Origin: Zelopaecilomyces penicillatus | Lineage: Eukaryota; Ascomycota; Sordariomycetes; Hypocreales; Pseudodiploosporaceae | Reading direction: 5' to 3' | Length of the DNA stretch: 64,000 nucleotides | Assembly (NCBI GenBank): GCA_005765155.1 | Contig: VCCP01000003.1 | Location: 1,178,001-1,242,000 of the forward strand | Shown here: piece by piece, positions 10,080-21,037 of the stretch | Layout of the letters: every line of letters starts with the position of its first letter | Numbering within the stretch: the first letter of the stretch is position 1 | Made by a program: the position numbers and the translations under genes | Notes under the pieces: model-generated | What the model was told of the DNA's origin: nothing | The model's input: only the letters and a program-made list of their open reading frames with translations | Databases searched by the model: none

Positions 10080-12332
10080 TCATACAGCGTCCCCACCGCT
10101 TCCACCACCACCTCTCCCTCCATCATTGTGCAGAAGCAGCTTGGGTTTGATAAAGTCTTCATCTAGCTGGCGGAATAGTCCAGCCGGGTCCTCCGCTGAA
10201 AATAGCTGCCGAATCGCGCCGGTTGCTGTGATTGGTGCCTGGGTGGGCGGTTCAGTGGCTGGGTGCATAAAGGCGCTTTCGTTCTGTGATGATGGTCCAG
10301 GACTTGTTCTTGAACGAGGTGAGCGACGAGCAGCTGGAGGTGGTAAATCAGAGGTATCAATGTCGCTTCCGATATCAGAGTCGTCAGGGTTGCTGCGTCC
10401 AAGCAAATCTGCTCGCTCAAAGTCATCTGGATTGCGGACCGAGTTCTTGCGACTCAGGCTGTGTGGACGAGTGCCGGTGTGTGGTGATGAGTGGCCTGAT
10501 ACATATGTAGCAGAGTGGTTAGAGTGGCTAGCCCCCCCTGGGAGATTGTTAAGTGCAACATTCCCATTACGACGAGGATTATATCCGATCGCGCCGCCGG
10601 AACGCTTCGCATGTAAGCCACTGCTGATAGTTTCAATGTCAAACTCGTCATCACTATCGATTTCTTCCACGACACCGGTACGAATGCCAAGAATCTCAAG
10701 CATGCGGGCCGTGGTGCCACCGAAGATGATGACAGTAAGGACAACTACGACGAGAACAGTCGCCCTCAAGGCATAGGAATTTTCTCCAGTCAAAAGAGCG
10801 GCGAGAGCTACACCTACTGCTCCACGGAGGCCGGCCCAGTAAAGCATGGCTTGATAGTTGTAAGGTAGTTCATCGGCCACTTCAACAACACCTCGTCTCC
10901 TAGCCCGGTAGCGATGGAACCAGTTGATAGCCTTGGATAGTGGAAATACAGCAACCCATCTTGCAGCACACACAGCACAGATAGTGACTATGATGAGTGG
11001 TGGTTGAAACTGAAGAGCGTTGTCGGTGAATAGTGCCAGGCCGAGATAAATGAAAATGAAATTCTCTGACAACTGAGACATAACCTGGAAAATGTATTTG
11101 GTAGTGAGCTGAGTTCGCCTCGACATATTGAAGTAGGCATAATGCTTCAGCGTGATGCCACAGAATAGCAGTGACACAATTCCTATCCTTGTGTGAGTTT
11201 TCTGATGCCACGTTGAATAGAAGATGGAAAACATACCGGACATGTGAACACCGTGGGAGAAAAAGTATGTCGCATAAGCGATGAGAATGATTAAACAGCT
11301 CTCCGTTTTAGGGAACCTTCTGACATAGGTAAACTTCAAAAGAAGAGCTGTGCCAACGCCAACAATGACGCCAATGACTAGACTGCCAAAAAAGACGAGC
11401 AAGAAAATGCCAGTTCCCTCAAAAAAGCTAAGGATGCCATAGTTACCAGCCTTGCCTTTATTGAACTTCTGTGCCGTCTCAAATATGACAATGGCAATGG
11501 CGTCGTTCAAGATGGACTCTCCAAAAATGATGGTATACAGCTTCGGGTCTACTTTGTACGTATTAAATATGGCCAGAATAGTGACGGGGTCGGTGGCCGA
11601 GAGAGTAGCGCCAACGGAAATGGCGTCAACAAATGTCATTTCCAATGACCCTGGGAGAAGGGTAAACAGCCAGAGTATAAGCCCAATGACGACGGCAGAC
11701 AGAAAGGTGCCCGCAAACGCAAAGGTTAGGATGGTACCGAGATTGCGGAAGAAGTTGGCCTGATGCAGCTCGTAACCAGACGAGAGAATAATGGGCGGGA
11801 GTAGAAGATTGAAAAAGATTTGATAATCGAAGCTAATAAGGTTTCGAATCGAGTCTCCCGACGTTACGAGAAGCACGAGGCCAACAGTCATGCCTGAAGT
11901 GATATCCGCCCAGATTAGCAAATAGGATCGAAAGGGAGTGTTGACAAAGGATGGGTGTGTTCCAACCTGCGAAGATGGAGATGACAGTCTCGTGGATGGC
12001 CGTCACCTTCTTCATCTGAAGCATGTAGCTCGTGAAGAAGGCGATGATGAGAAGCATAATCGATATGAAAAGAGCCCATGCTGCAAAGAGTTCTTTCTGC
12101 GCCGAGTCGCCTCCTGTATATACCAATGGTCAGCTCACTGTCCTCAATTACCACGCTCTCCATGGTCGCCGCAGTCGCCGCAGTCGCCCAGCTCACGTAC
12201 CTTCGGGATCAGCCTCCTCGGTCTCTCGACCTATGTATATCTTATCAGTGTTGTTCCAGGTGTATGCGCGACGCCGAGACTGGACATACGAAGGAGCCCG
12301 AGGCCCATTTTGACGAGTTCGCCGCTGGCCAT
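10080..12332 (-). CDS. nhx1: Endosomal/vacuolar Na+(K+)/H+ exchanger, Nhx1 family
   Basis: Four exons on the minus strand: 12290-12332, 12201-12230, 11967-12113, 10080-11893 (introns 59, 87 and 73 bp), 677 aa. The assembled start reads MASGELVKMGLGLLRRETEEADPEGG and then continues into GDSAQKELF. The protein has about a dozen hydrophobic segments, the FFNLLLPPII signature of eukaryotic NHE proteins (about residues 100-109), SATDPVT (about 172-178) and the GESILNDA motif whose Asn-Asp pair (about 203-204) belongs to the ion-binding core. The C-terminal 200 residues are hydrophilic, Ser/Pro-rich and end in a Gly/Asp stretch, typical of a regulatory tail. In the family this exchanger swaps luminal protons for Na+ or K+ and sets pH in late endosomes. 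The two tiny 5' exons (43 and 30 nt) rest on splice logic and need cDNA support. Confidence 0.87.
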
Positions 12333-13393
12333 TGTTCGAGGCTTGGCGTTGATTGAGGTCCGTGGTGGGTGGTGTCTGCTAGTGGGAGGAGCAGATGGCG
12401 GGATGGAGGCCGTTTGCGAGCCTACGGCGTGATCTCAGGAATCATGGGTTCGCAGACGTGAGTGCGCCGATGGACCAGCGCTGTGAAGATTTCGCGACGA
12501 TGATGTTTAGGGGTATTGGGACGAAGAGCTTGGAATTTGGATGGTTCAGGACTAAAGTTGGCTGGCTGAGTGACAGCGCTGAATGACAGCATGCGATTGG
12601 CGATTAGGTATAGTCCCACCTTGTTCTGAGCAAGATACGTAGTGATAAGCTGTGAGGTAGCCTTGCTTGCCTTGGCAGACCCAAGATAAGCCATGCATGC
12701 AGGCCACTGCTGGGCGTAACCTACCTACCTTAGCTATAATGATGGTTACTACACCACTATAGGTGCTGCAGGTTCAGGCGATAGATAGCTGGAGCTCATA
12801 GGGCTGCCGATGAGAGCACCTGTTCATCATGAATGCAAACACGTGTCAACCTATTCGTCGTCGCTAGTAGAGAATGTAGAGAATACGCTCCCATTGCGGT
12901 ATAGAGCATTTGATAGAGAGATGCCTATCCACCAGTAACAAGATTTTATCATTTTTAGCAAACTCGAACTATCAGATATTGAGGATAGCACTCATATCAA
13001 GGTTGGCTTCATTGATGCGAAGCTGTGACTTTCACTGTGCTTCCAGAGGTAAAAGTCCAGCGTCGGTACAGTGGCTTGACGCCCCCACGAGCGGGGCCTC
13101 ACTGGACATTTGGGTTAGGTTACGTTCGGGTCCATCCGCCGCATCCACGGCGGTTTCTATCGCATCTTCGATACTTTTGTCCATCTCATTGACACACCTT
13201 ACCTACTTATAATACCTACAATACCCTTTTCGACATCCCGTTCCAGAACCAAACTCCAAAATACGCTGCGCCTTGATCCCCTCCACTATCACCTTCTTAT
13301 AAATACTGAGTCCCTGGCATAACGAAGGAATCACCATACTCTCGCATGCGACACCTTTCAAGTTGTCTTCCAAACCAACAGAAATAAGCCATA
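12333..13393. promoter_or_regulatory. Divergent promoter region, nhx1 / arl3
   Basis: About 1.06 kb between divergent start codons. It contains CTACCTACCT-type short repeats near 12720 and again near 13200, a motif that recurs in other upstream regions of this window. No coding exon is supported inside it. Confidence 0.5.
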
Positions 13394-14093
13394 ATGTACC
13401 ACCTTGCCAAAGGCCTCTATCTCTATGCGACAAGTAAAGAAGGTGGGTAACGCCCTCTGTCTCTGCTCTATATCTGAGGCTCTAGCTAATTGGCACTACA
13501 TAGAGTACTCTGTGATTCTACTTGGACTCGACAATGCCGGCAAAACGACCTTCCACGAGCAGGTCAAGGCCCTCTTCCTCCCTAATGCGCCCGAGCCTAA
13601 GCTCAAGACCGTCCCGACAGTCGGACAGAATGTGTCCACCATCACCTTGCCCGACATGTACCTCAAACTCTGGGATGTCGGCGGACAGCTCTCGCTGCGC
13701 AAGCTCTGGCAAAGCTACTACGCCAGCTGTCACGCCATCGTCTTCATCATCGACAGCACGGATATTGGCGACGGCGACCTCGAGCATGACAACAGCAGCC
13801 GCCTTGAGGAGTGTAGATTAGTCCTCGAGGATGTCCTGCAGCACTCTGAGACGGAAGGGGTGCCGCTGTTGATTCTGGCCAATAAGCAGGACAGGGAGGA
13901 CTGTGTTGAGACGATACGGATCAAAGAAGGCCTTGTGAAGAAAGTCATGGAGGGAGAGAAGGGCGCTAGTATCCGAGATTCTCGCGTTTTGTCCATGAGT
14001 GCCCTGACGGGCGATGGAGTGAGAGAGGCCGTTGACTGGGTACGGACGAGGGTGCAGTGGAACAAGGAATCCCGACCGCCTGTTATGAGGTAA
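13394..14093 (+). CDS. arl3: ARF-like GTPase Arl3/ARFRP1
   Basis: Two exons, 13394-13442 and 13504-14093 (61-bp intron, phase 1), 212 aa. The N-terminus is MYHLAKGLYLYATSKEEYS, close to the starts of yeast Arl3 and human ARFRP1. It lacks the Gly2 that ARFs use for myristoylation; in yeast Arl3 the Met is acetylated by NatC and recognised by Sys1 at the Golgi, and Met-Tyr fits a NatC substrate. GTPase motifs are all present: GLDNAGKTT (P-loop), the switch threonine in VPTVGQN, WDVGGQ, NKQD and the SAL element. The family acts upstream of Arl1 and golgin recruitment at the trans-Golgi. An acidic loop (DIGDGDLEHD) is inserted after the IIDSTD strand. The assembled start is far better than the in-frame ATG inside the intron-containing frame at 13404. 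Confidence 0.9.
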
Positions 14094-14416
14094 CCATCAG
14101 TCAGAGTTTTACGAGTGCCTTTTATGATCCCAGGTTTAATGGGTTTACGGATTTTACGATAGATTAGTGTCTAGCGGCATGGTGTTCCGAGGCGTTAGGA
14201 CAAGATAGATTGGTTATATTTGCGTCATTCAGTCATAACGAACCAGCATGGCAACAACGCTTGCCCAACAGTGACCATTTCAGGCATTGTTTCTCTTTTA
14301 GTTGTTGGGGGTATCATCATGCCTTTGTTTATATGTTCTCACTCACCTTTATTTTATACCAGATACGCCTTAGAAAAAACAGAAAGAATAATACAACAAA
14401 AAAAGCATATGCTTCT
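14094..14416. other. Convergent 3' ends of arl3 and rrp45
   Basis: Tail-to-tail spacer of 323 bp which must hold both 3' UTRs. It includes A-rich sequence at 14375-14405. No gene seen. Confidence 0.5.
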
Positions 14417-15369
14417 TCACCTGTCATTTTCTGCTGAAAGCTCAGCCAATAACCCGCCCTTGTCCCTTTGCTTCGCGTCCTCGGCGAGTCTTCTATCCAC
14501 CAGGTCTGTAAATTCCTTTGACTTGGCCAGCGCTGTCTGGGCGCACTGCACAAACAACGGCGCGTCAATGGGCGTGCCTCCGAGCTTCGAGATTTGGCAT
14601 AGTTCCCCGTGCTTATTGAGACTAAATGTGCAGCTGCTCACCCTCAACTGCTCTTCCAGCCACGTTGTGTCCAGCAGAACCGTGTCCCCCTCCTCACCGA
14701 AGAAGCTAAACGTGACACAGAAGGGGGAATGTAGCCAGCTCAGCAGAACTGGCTCTCGCTCCGCCGCAGTGTAGATGGTCAGCGTCTCGCCCTCAATGCT
14801 AGTGTCGGGCTTTTTGAAGTGACGAAGGGCAGCAATGACGGCGAAGCATGAGCAGTCTATGAGATTTCCATCCGCTGAGAGCACATGCAGGTCAACTCGA
14901 ACAGACCAGCACTTCTGGCCTGCCACTAGACATAATGACTCTGTGTCTAGGGCTCCTGACCTCCGGACTGTTTTTTCGAGCAGCCTGGAGAGCAAGACTT
15001 CGGTCTCTGTAGGACGATTGACCTCAAATGAAGGTGCCACCATGGGGCCAAGCTCAGATGTGATTGTGAAGACACCATCAAACGGCCGGTCAGAGTAAGG
15101 CACTGTGACCTCTGCCGATACTTTAGCCAACACTCTGCATAAAGTATTCGTGTTAGCAAATACAAAGTTGAAAATACAAAAGAAAAGGGTGAGCTTCTCA
15201 TCTACCTTGTTTTTCCCAAGCTCACATCCGCAACGCCATACTCATCGCCAAAGTTGAGAGTCAGCGGCCTAAACTGGTCGAGTTTTCGGTTATCCAGGCG
15301 CAATCCTTCTTCCAAAGCCTGTAGAACAAAGGTTCTTTCGCTTAAAGAGGGCTCAGCATCACGAGGCAT
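14417..15369 (-). CDS. rrp45: Exosome core subunit Rrp45 (RNase PH fold)
   Basis: Two exons, 15206-15369 and 14417-15134 (71-bp intron), 293 aa, close to the usual size of the family. The first exon reads MPRDAEPSLSERTFVLQALE and then RLDNRKLDQFRPL, the start pattern of Rrp45/EXOSC9. The second exon carries the RNase PH-like body (VLAKVSAEVTVPYSDRPFDG, then DLHVLSADGNLIDCSC). Rrp45 is a structural, catalytically inactive member of the six-subunit exosome ring that channels RNA to Rrp44 and Rrp6 in nucleus and cytoplasm. It is divergent from cwc15 across only 267 bp, so the two RNA-processing genes may share promoter elements. The junction AAG-A restores Arg-Val-Leu in frame. Confidence 0.88.
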
Positions 15370-15636
15370 GTTTACTAGCGTTCAATCATGAAATATCTTA
15401 TTCCGTGCAGCTCAAGCTCTCATCTAGAGGGGCAGTTTGCTGATGTTCAGTGATGCCGTGGGGTGCTGCTCGGCGCTGATAAATTTCTGCCGGGCGGTGT
15501 CCACTATCTTTCCCGATAACGCGCCTACCGCATTATCGAAAGGGCATCCATCGGCGACAACGACGTAGATGCGATATTCATTCTATTCCCCCAGAATCTA
15601 ATATTAACAAGCTCTTTGCGGCATCCCAAGGACAAA
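15370..15636. promoter_or_regulatory. Short divergent promoter, rrp45 / cwc15
   Basis: Only 267 bp lie between the two divergent ATGs, so this segment must contain both core promoters unless transcription starts inside the opposite gene. It has GATAAATTT near 15478 and CGATAACGCG near 15515. Confidence 0.6.
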
Positions 15637-16549
15637 ATGACTACCGCTCATAGACCTACATTTGATCCCGTACGCACAGCGCCGTGCTCTAAAATTAGTT
15701 GACAACAGATAGCTAACGCGGCTTAGGCTCGAGGCAAAGAGGCACTCCGCGGTCCTGCCTACCACCAACGTCTTCTACCAGCCCATACTCAGCTCAAATA
15801 CCGCCAATCTGGACAAGGAGGCGATGCCGACGATGAACCCACACGCGATCTAGCTGCTGAGCTGATTGCCGCCGAGGCGGCTTACTACGCCAAGAAGAAC
15901 GGCACGCCGATGTTGTTGGATGACGCCGATGACGATGAGGAGACTGGGTCGGTACGAGCAGAGAAGCGTTCCCTCACTGCCGCAACTGGCGAGGAAGAAG
16001 ATTTGGAAGCGAAAAGGCGAAGGATATTAGAAGAAACAAGAGAAATAGATGCGGATGACGACAGTGAGGCGGACGATGATAGTAGCGAGGAAGAGGACAG
16101 TGACGACGATGAAGACGCGGAGCTGCAAAGGGAATTGGAAAGGGTGAGAAGGGAGCGAGAAGAAAAGAAGAAGAAAGAGGTATGGCTATATACGTGGACA
16201 ATATCATCCGCAGGGTATCTGGAGGGTTGCTAACATTCCCCTGACAGGAAGCGGAAAGAGCCAAAGAAGAACAGGATGCGCGAGAACGAGACATTGCATT
16301 GGGCAACCCCTTGCTCAACAAGCAAGATTTCAACATGAAACGTCGGTGGGATGACGATGTGGTCTTTAAAAACCAGGCTCGCGGCACAGAGGACAAGAAC
16401 AAAAAGAAGGAGTTTGTCAATGTGAGTATTATATGCTTGTTGACGGAAGATCAAGAGGGATCACAATTGTTTACTAACTCTCCATTCTCTCTCAGGATCT
16501 CCTACGTTCTGATTTCCACAGGCGCTTTATGGGCAAGTACGTTAGATAA
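15637..16549 (+). CDS. cwc15: Spliceosome-associated protein Cwc15/Cwf15
   Basis: Four exons: 15637-15669, 15727-16179, 16248-16421 and 16496-16549 (introns 57, 68 and 74 bp), 237 aa. The N-terminus MTTAHRPTFDPARGKE and the C-terminus (RRWDDDVVFKNQARG, then FVNDLLRSDFHRRFMGKYVR) are hallmarks of the Cwf15/Cwc15 family. Between them lies an acidic Asp/Glu/Ser block and a charged, coiled-coil-like helix (RELERVRREREEKKKKE). Cwc15 is a component of the Prp19-associated (NTC-related) complex in the catalytic spliceosome. The terminal exon is only 54 nt and completes the conserved C-terminus. The length is typical of the family. Together with spp2 it is one of at least two spliceosome genes within 16 kb. 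Confidence 0.92.
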
Positions 16550-16671
16550 TGTGATTAGAAGAAACTTATAGATACCCTCTTTATACTACAACAACCACGA
16601 AGCTTGGCGTTTTGTCCATTTCGATTTTTGTTTTGACTTATTGAAGAATCTTGGGGCGTAAATCAGTGTGT

Positions 16672-18596
16672 TTAATCCTTCTCCTCGGCGAGAAGCTGGT
16701 GCTCCATCGCCTCAAAGGCCCCTAACACATTGCCGTACTTTTGATACACCCCATCGCGGAACCCATCGTCTACTCTCTCGATGGATCCTTCTTCCTTCCA
16801 CCGTTGCGCAATCAGATCATCAAAGGTCTCTCCATCCTTGCGTTCCCGTGCCCAAAGCGCCTTGTACGCACCGCCGAGAGCGCAGGCGTTGCCGCCAACA
16901 TCCAGCTTGTAAACGCCATCGGCACCGCCGAGGACGTCTCCTATTACCCGCGCGATAGCTGGGTTCATGGAGCCGCCGCCAACGAGGTAGATGCGCCGCG
17001 GTTGAGCAGGGAGGTCGTCTCTTGGGCTGTGAACCAGCTTCTGTGAGCGCAGCCGCATGGACAGGGCTTGGGATTCAACGATGATGCGCGCGTCGATCTC
17101 TTTGGGCCATGTTGGCTCCTTGTTCTCGTCCACTTGGCGCAAGTCGCTGCCGTTGCTGTTGCAGCTGAATCTCCAGGTGCCAGCGCGAACATTAGGCACT
17201 GTTTCACGCAGGTAGAAGTAGAGACCTATCTTGGCCCTACTACCACTATCGTCGTCGTCGTCATCTTTGGACAAGTCAAGCGGCGGCGTGTCCAGCACCG
17301 CCTTGTTGAAACTCTCCCACGGGGATCTATCCGCCGCCGGGGTGGGAAGCTGATCCCGGACCTTTTCTCGTGCCAATCCACCGTTCTTATAGCAGAGCAT
17401 AAACATGTAGTGTCCAGCGGTTGTCGGATGATTGAAGAAGTGGTATGAGCCGTCTGGCTTATATGTCGGCGTGTTCATAAGAAAAGTCGTCGACGTGCCT
17501 AGTGAGACGATGGCATCGAGGGGACGCAAGGGAAGTGCGAGGATGGTGGCTGGATTATCGCCAGTGAAGGGGATGATCTGGCATTCAGGATGGAAGCCGT
17601 ATCGTGAGACGAAGTAAGGAGATATTGCGCCCATGGAAGCGCCGCCGTCCATCAGGGGTTCTCCTAGTTTTGTGCGTAGATCGGCCGCGCCGTCCTCTCT
17701 AGCTGCGAGAGCGAGCAATTCCTCGCTATATTGTTGGTTGGGAATATCCCAAAGGTTCATACCACAGACATCTGCCACATCCAAGGGTGCGATGGCGCCG
17801 AGAAGAACAGAGGCGAGCCATGACGACACGAGCGAGATGCGATCCGTTTTTGCGTAGACATCTGGCCTCACTCGCCGCATCCTCATTATCTGGCTCCCCG
17901 TAAACCTCTTTGTAAAAAGAAATGTCAGTAAATCTTACCCAAGATCACATAAGAATCGCATCGACACCATACTTCTCATCACCCACCACCCCCCAGCAGC
18001 TCTCACTTACATGATGCGCACCACTGCCTGTCAGCTCAGCAAGCTTCTCCCTATCCCCAAGCACCCCATCAAACGCATCACACTCCGTCTGCGTGCTCTG
18101 GTCCTGCCAGTTTGGCGAGAACTCATACGCCAGGGCTTTCCCAAGCTGTTCAACAAGAGGTCTCTGCGGGTCCAGCGTTTTCAGCGATTCCTCTGCATTG
18201 ACATTCCAGAAGACGCTACCGTGCTGCTGCCCAGAACCGCTCACAGCGCGGATATGGCTCATGGGCACGGGCATGGCATCGCAAAGGCGTCTTAATACTA
18301 GATCTAGAGACTCCATCCACAGGGCAACAGGCGCGTAGACTTCACCTGTTTCCTCGCGGACGTGAACACCTTTGTGGATGCCATACTTGGCGCCAAAGTC
18401 CTCGTCGAAGTCGACTTTGGCTTCTGACACAGTCTTGAGGTCAGAGCTGACGACGATGGCTGTGTGTTTTATTGGTGTGGTGGTTAGCAAGAAATTATTC
18501 AAGTACGCAATGTGATTATAAGTCGATGATGTGTTTACCTTTTAGTTGTTGGGTTGAGAGATCAAATCCCAGGTAAAGAGGCTCAGTCTCCGACAT
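16672..18596 (-). CDS. xkiA: D-xylulose kinase (xylulokinase, FGGY family)
   Basis: Three exons: 18539-18596, 18011-18459 and 16672-17907 (introns 79 and 103 bp), 580 aa. The start MSETEPLYLGFDLSTQQLK is the phosphate-1 loop of FGGY kinases. Further motifs are SGSGQQHGSV, FTGDNPATI, VSLGTSTTF and a C-terminal GGGSMNPAIARVIGDVLG adenosine loop. The enzyme phosphorylates D-xylulose to D-xylulose 5-phosphate with ATP, feeding xylose and arabinose into the cytosolic pentose phosphate pathway. The size fits fungal enzymes. An Asp-rich loop (KDDDDDDSGS, about 17236-17268) interrupts the C-terminal domain; loops here vary between species. The 3' end faces that of cwc15 with only about 120 bp between stop codons, so transcripts probably overlap. 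The gene is not clustered with other pentose genes here. Confidence 0.92.
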
Positions 18597-19424
18597 GGCT
18601 ATAAGATGGAAAGGCCTCGTTACTAAGTGGATTAAACTCCGTTGTTTACAGATTATAAGTATAAATCAATGAGATTTTTCCGTATTGAACAATGAAAGGT
18701 GGGAAACAATGATGTCAAGACACCAAAAATAGATGAGCAGTGGTAATACTTTCGTAATAGGACTTGGGGGATCATTTACCAAATGTCATCGAATAAAGAT
18801 GGAGAGTGCTGAGTCAGAAGCCCCAGCAACTTGGTGTCTGCCTTATCTCTCTCCTCTGTGCTACAACTACCGGTAAGTCATTTCACTTATGCCCAATTGC
18901 TGCTGTCAGTGGCATCATTTATCCATCATTTCTGAACAACATTGGCCATGACGGTATTTGATCATCTACGCCAACAAGCGAGGTGGGGAAATTCTTGCAG
19001 GGCGGGGATTACATGGAAATTTGTGTCCGATCCCTCGGATTGAACCTCGTCTGTTTTACTTACCACGCGATCGTAATCGGAAAGTTGTCGTACATCAGCA
19101 CATGGGTTACAGAGACACACCAGAATACAAGTTGTATGCCTGAATTAAAACCATAATTCTATTTTAGATATTTGAAATGCCAAAAGAAACCAGAAAGTCA
19201 CCCTTAAAAACCAACCATATCTAGGGTAAGTCTATGCCAAGCGCCGACTCGATCCGGACGTCGGGGCCGGCGCACTCAAGGTTCGGCGGTGGCGGTGTTC
19301 CTCGGCCCGGCTCTCCCAAAAGTCAATATAAACTGCATCTTGGCATCAATGCAGATGCATAGGCAGAAGTTTAAATGAAAAAAAGGTATATCTGACTATA
19401 TATGTGTGTATCGTGGTTTTATTT
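18597..19424. promoter_or_regulatory. xylulokinase promoter and 3' flank of the CDF transporter gene
   Basis: This 828-bp gap holds the upstream region of the xylulokinase gene and the 3' UTR of the transporter. A GC-rich patch at 19235-19315 stands out from AT-richer flanks. It does not fold into a tRNA that I can recognise. Confidence 0.4.
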
Positions 19425-21037
19425 CTAATGTTTATGATTGTGCTCATCGCCACTGCTATCATCCTCCTCCCCCTCTGACTTGACGCTTGCTTGAGCGCTG
19501 CCGCTGATAAACTCATCAAATTTCTTGCTGACTTCAGCGTCCCGTGATACAAACCGCACGCGGATTCTCTTGACACCGCGGACTCTACCGCCAACTTGCG
19601 TACGGACTGCGTCTTCTAGATCCTTTACATCATCAATTGTCCATGCACCAGGCACGGCCATCTCTAGATCGACTAGGTAATTCTGTCCAGATTTGATGCC
19701 ACTAATGTCGCGTAGCTCCGCTTCATGGCCCTCGCTGACATTTGCAAACGCTCGATGCGTCTGCTTACGAATAGCCCCCTTGATTTCTTCGTCGATGCCT
19801 TGGTCGATGAGTTCGAAGAGGGCGGATTTGGTGTTGTCAATGCCGGCATGGAACACCATTATAGAGATGAGAAGGCCACCAACAGGGTCGAGCCAAGCAG
19901 CATTCTCAAAGACGTTTGCCCCAACAATGGCCGCGAGGGTCACAATGCCCGTGAGACTGTCGACACGGTGGTGGACGGCATTGGATGCCAGAACGGACGA
20001 CTTTCGTTCGCGCGCAACCTTCATGGCTGGAGAGAAGAAGGGTATATCAGTTTCTTTTCTATTCGTAATCCTCCCCGTAGGATGGCAAACTTACTCGCAT
20101 GATACAACCATTCCTTGACTACAATCGTCCCCAGTGCTAGCCACACTGCGTGTAGACTAGGGATTCCCAAGTTGACGTGGCTGTGTGAATGGCTATGTCC
20201 ATGTCCGACATGTTCTAAGATCTGATGTGCGGCTTCGGGGTTGTAGTGGCCGTAAAGGGTAATGGCACTCTCCCATCCCATATAGAGTCCTCCAACAATC
20301 AACATGCCAGACACCCCCAATGCGCCTAGACTCTCGACCTTGCCAAAGCCTAGCGGAAAACGATCGGTGGGTGACTTCAAACTCCAAGACACGGTCGCCA
20401 ATGTGAGAACGTCGGATGCCATGTCAGCAATGCTATGCCATGCATCAGCGACCATAGCTTTCGAGTTGAATGCCCACCCGCCAATGAACTTGGCAATTGC
20501 CATGGCGAAGTTGGACAGCAAGCCGATCCTCGTTATCCTAACGCCGGGGTCGTTGGAATTTGAGGACATTAAGAATGTGTTATCGTGATGGTGGTGATGA
20601 CCGAAGCCGAAGCCATGGCTGTGACTGTGGCCATGATCATCATGGTCGTGATGCCCACTGCTGCCGCCGCCTTGATCGCGCGCCTGGCGAGCTGTGCCCA
20701 TGATGAAGGGCAGAGAGCGGATGCGGCCTCGAAAGACGGGTGCGAGGTGGAGGACAGCGCTGCGTGACGTCAGGGTTTCCGCAAGGGCCAGATAGCAGTT
20801 GGACGACGAGGCCGAACTGGTGGAGGCGATGAAGGTGGGCGTCGACAGTGTCTGCAGGTCGCGGCGGGTGGAGGGAGCGTGAGAGGCGTGGGCAGCAATG
20901 TGACGAGGTGGCCTCACCAGGACGGTGAACGGAACTGGTCCATGTCGCAGGATGGACCGCGCGCAACCCGCTGACGGCGTCGCCCCAGACACGCACCACA
21001 CGGCCAGGCCCGTGGAGCGCCTGGCCTGGGCAGACAT
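19425..21037 (-). CDS. mmt1: CDF cation transporter, mitochondrial Mmt-like
   Basis: Two exons, 20095-21037 and 19425-20026 (68-bp intron), 514 aa. The membrane core starts with GLLSNFAMAIAKFIGGWAFN and carries the CDF metal site HSIAD. It continues with FPLGFGKVESLG and, after the junction, VHHRVDSLT. The best match is the Mmt1/Mmt2 branch, which moves iron across the mitochondrial inner membrane. Residues 1-112 are Arg/Ser/Ala-rich with few acids, as expected for a mitochondrial presequence. A second in-frame ATG at 20701 (Met113) precedes a His-rich stretch (HHDHDDHGHSHSHG, then HHHHH), with further His clusters near residue 290 and at the C-terminus (DEHNHKH). Such His loops are common in zinc CDFs, so metal specificity is uncertain. 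The family is firm; the Mmt assignment is likely. Confidence 0.82.

Noticed and set aside
19000..19090. Possible minus-strand tRNA (GGTTCAATCC T-loop-like sequence)
   Set aside because: The flanking five-base stem does not pair and no acceptor or anticodon arm can be drawn.
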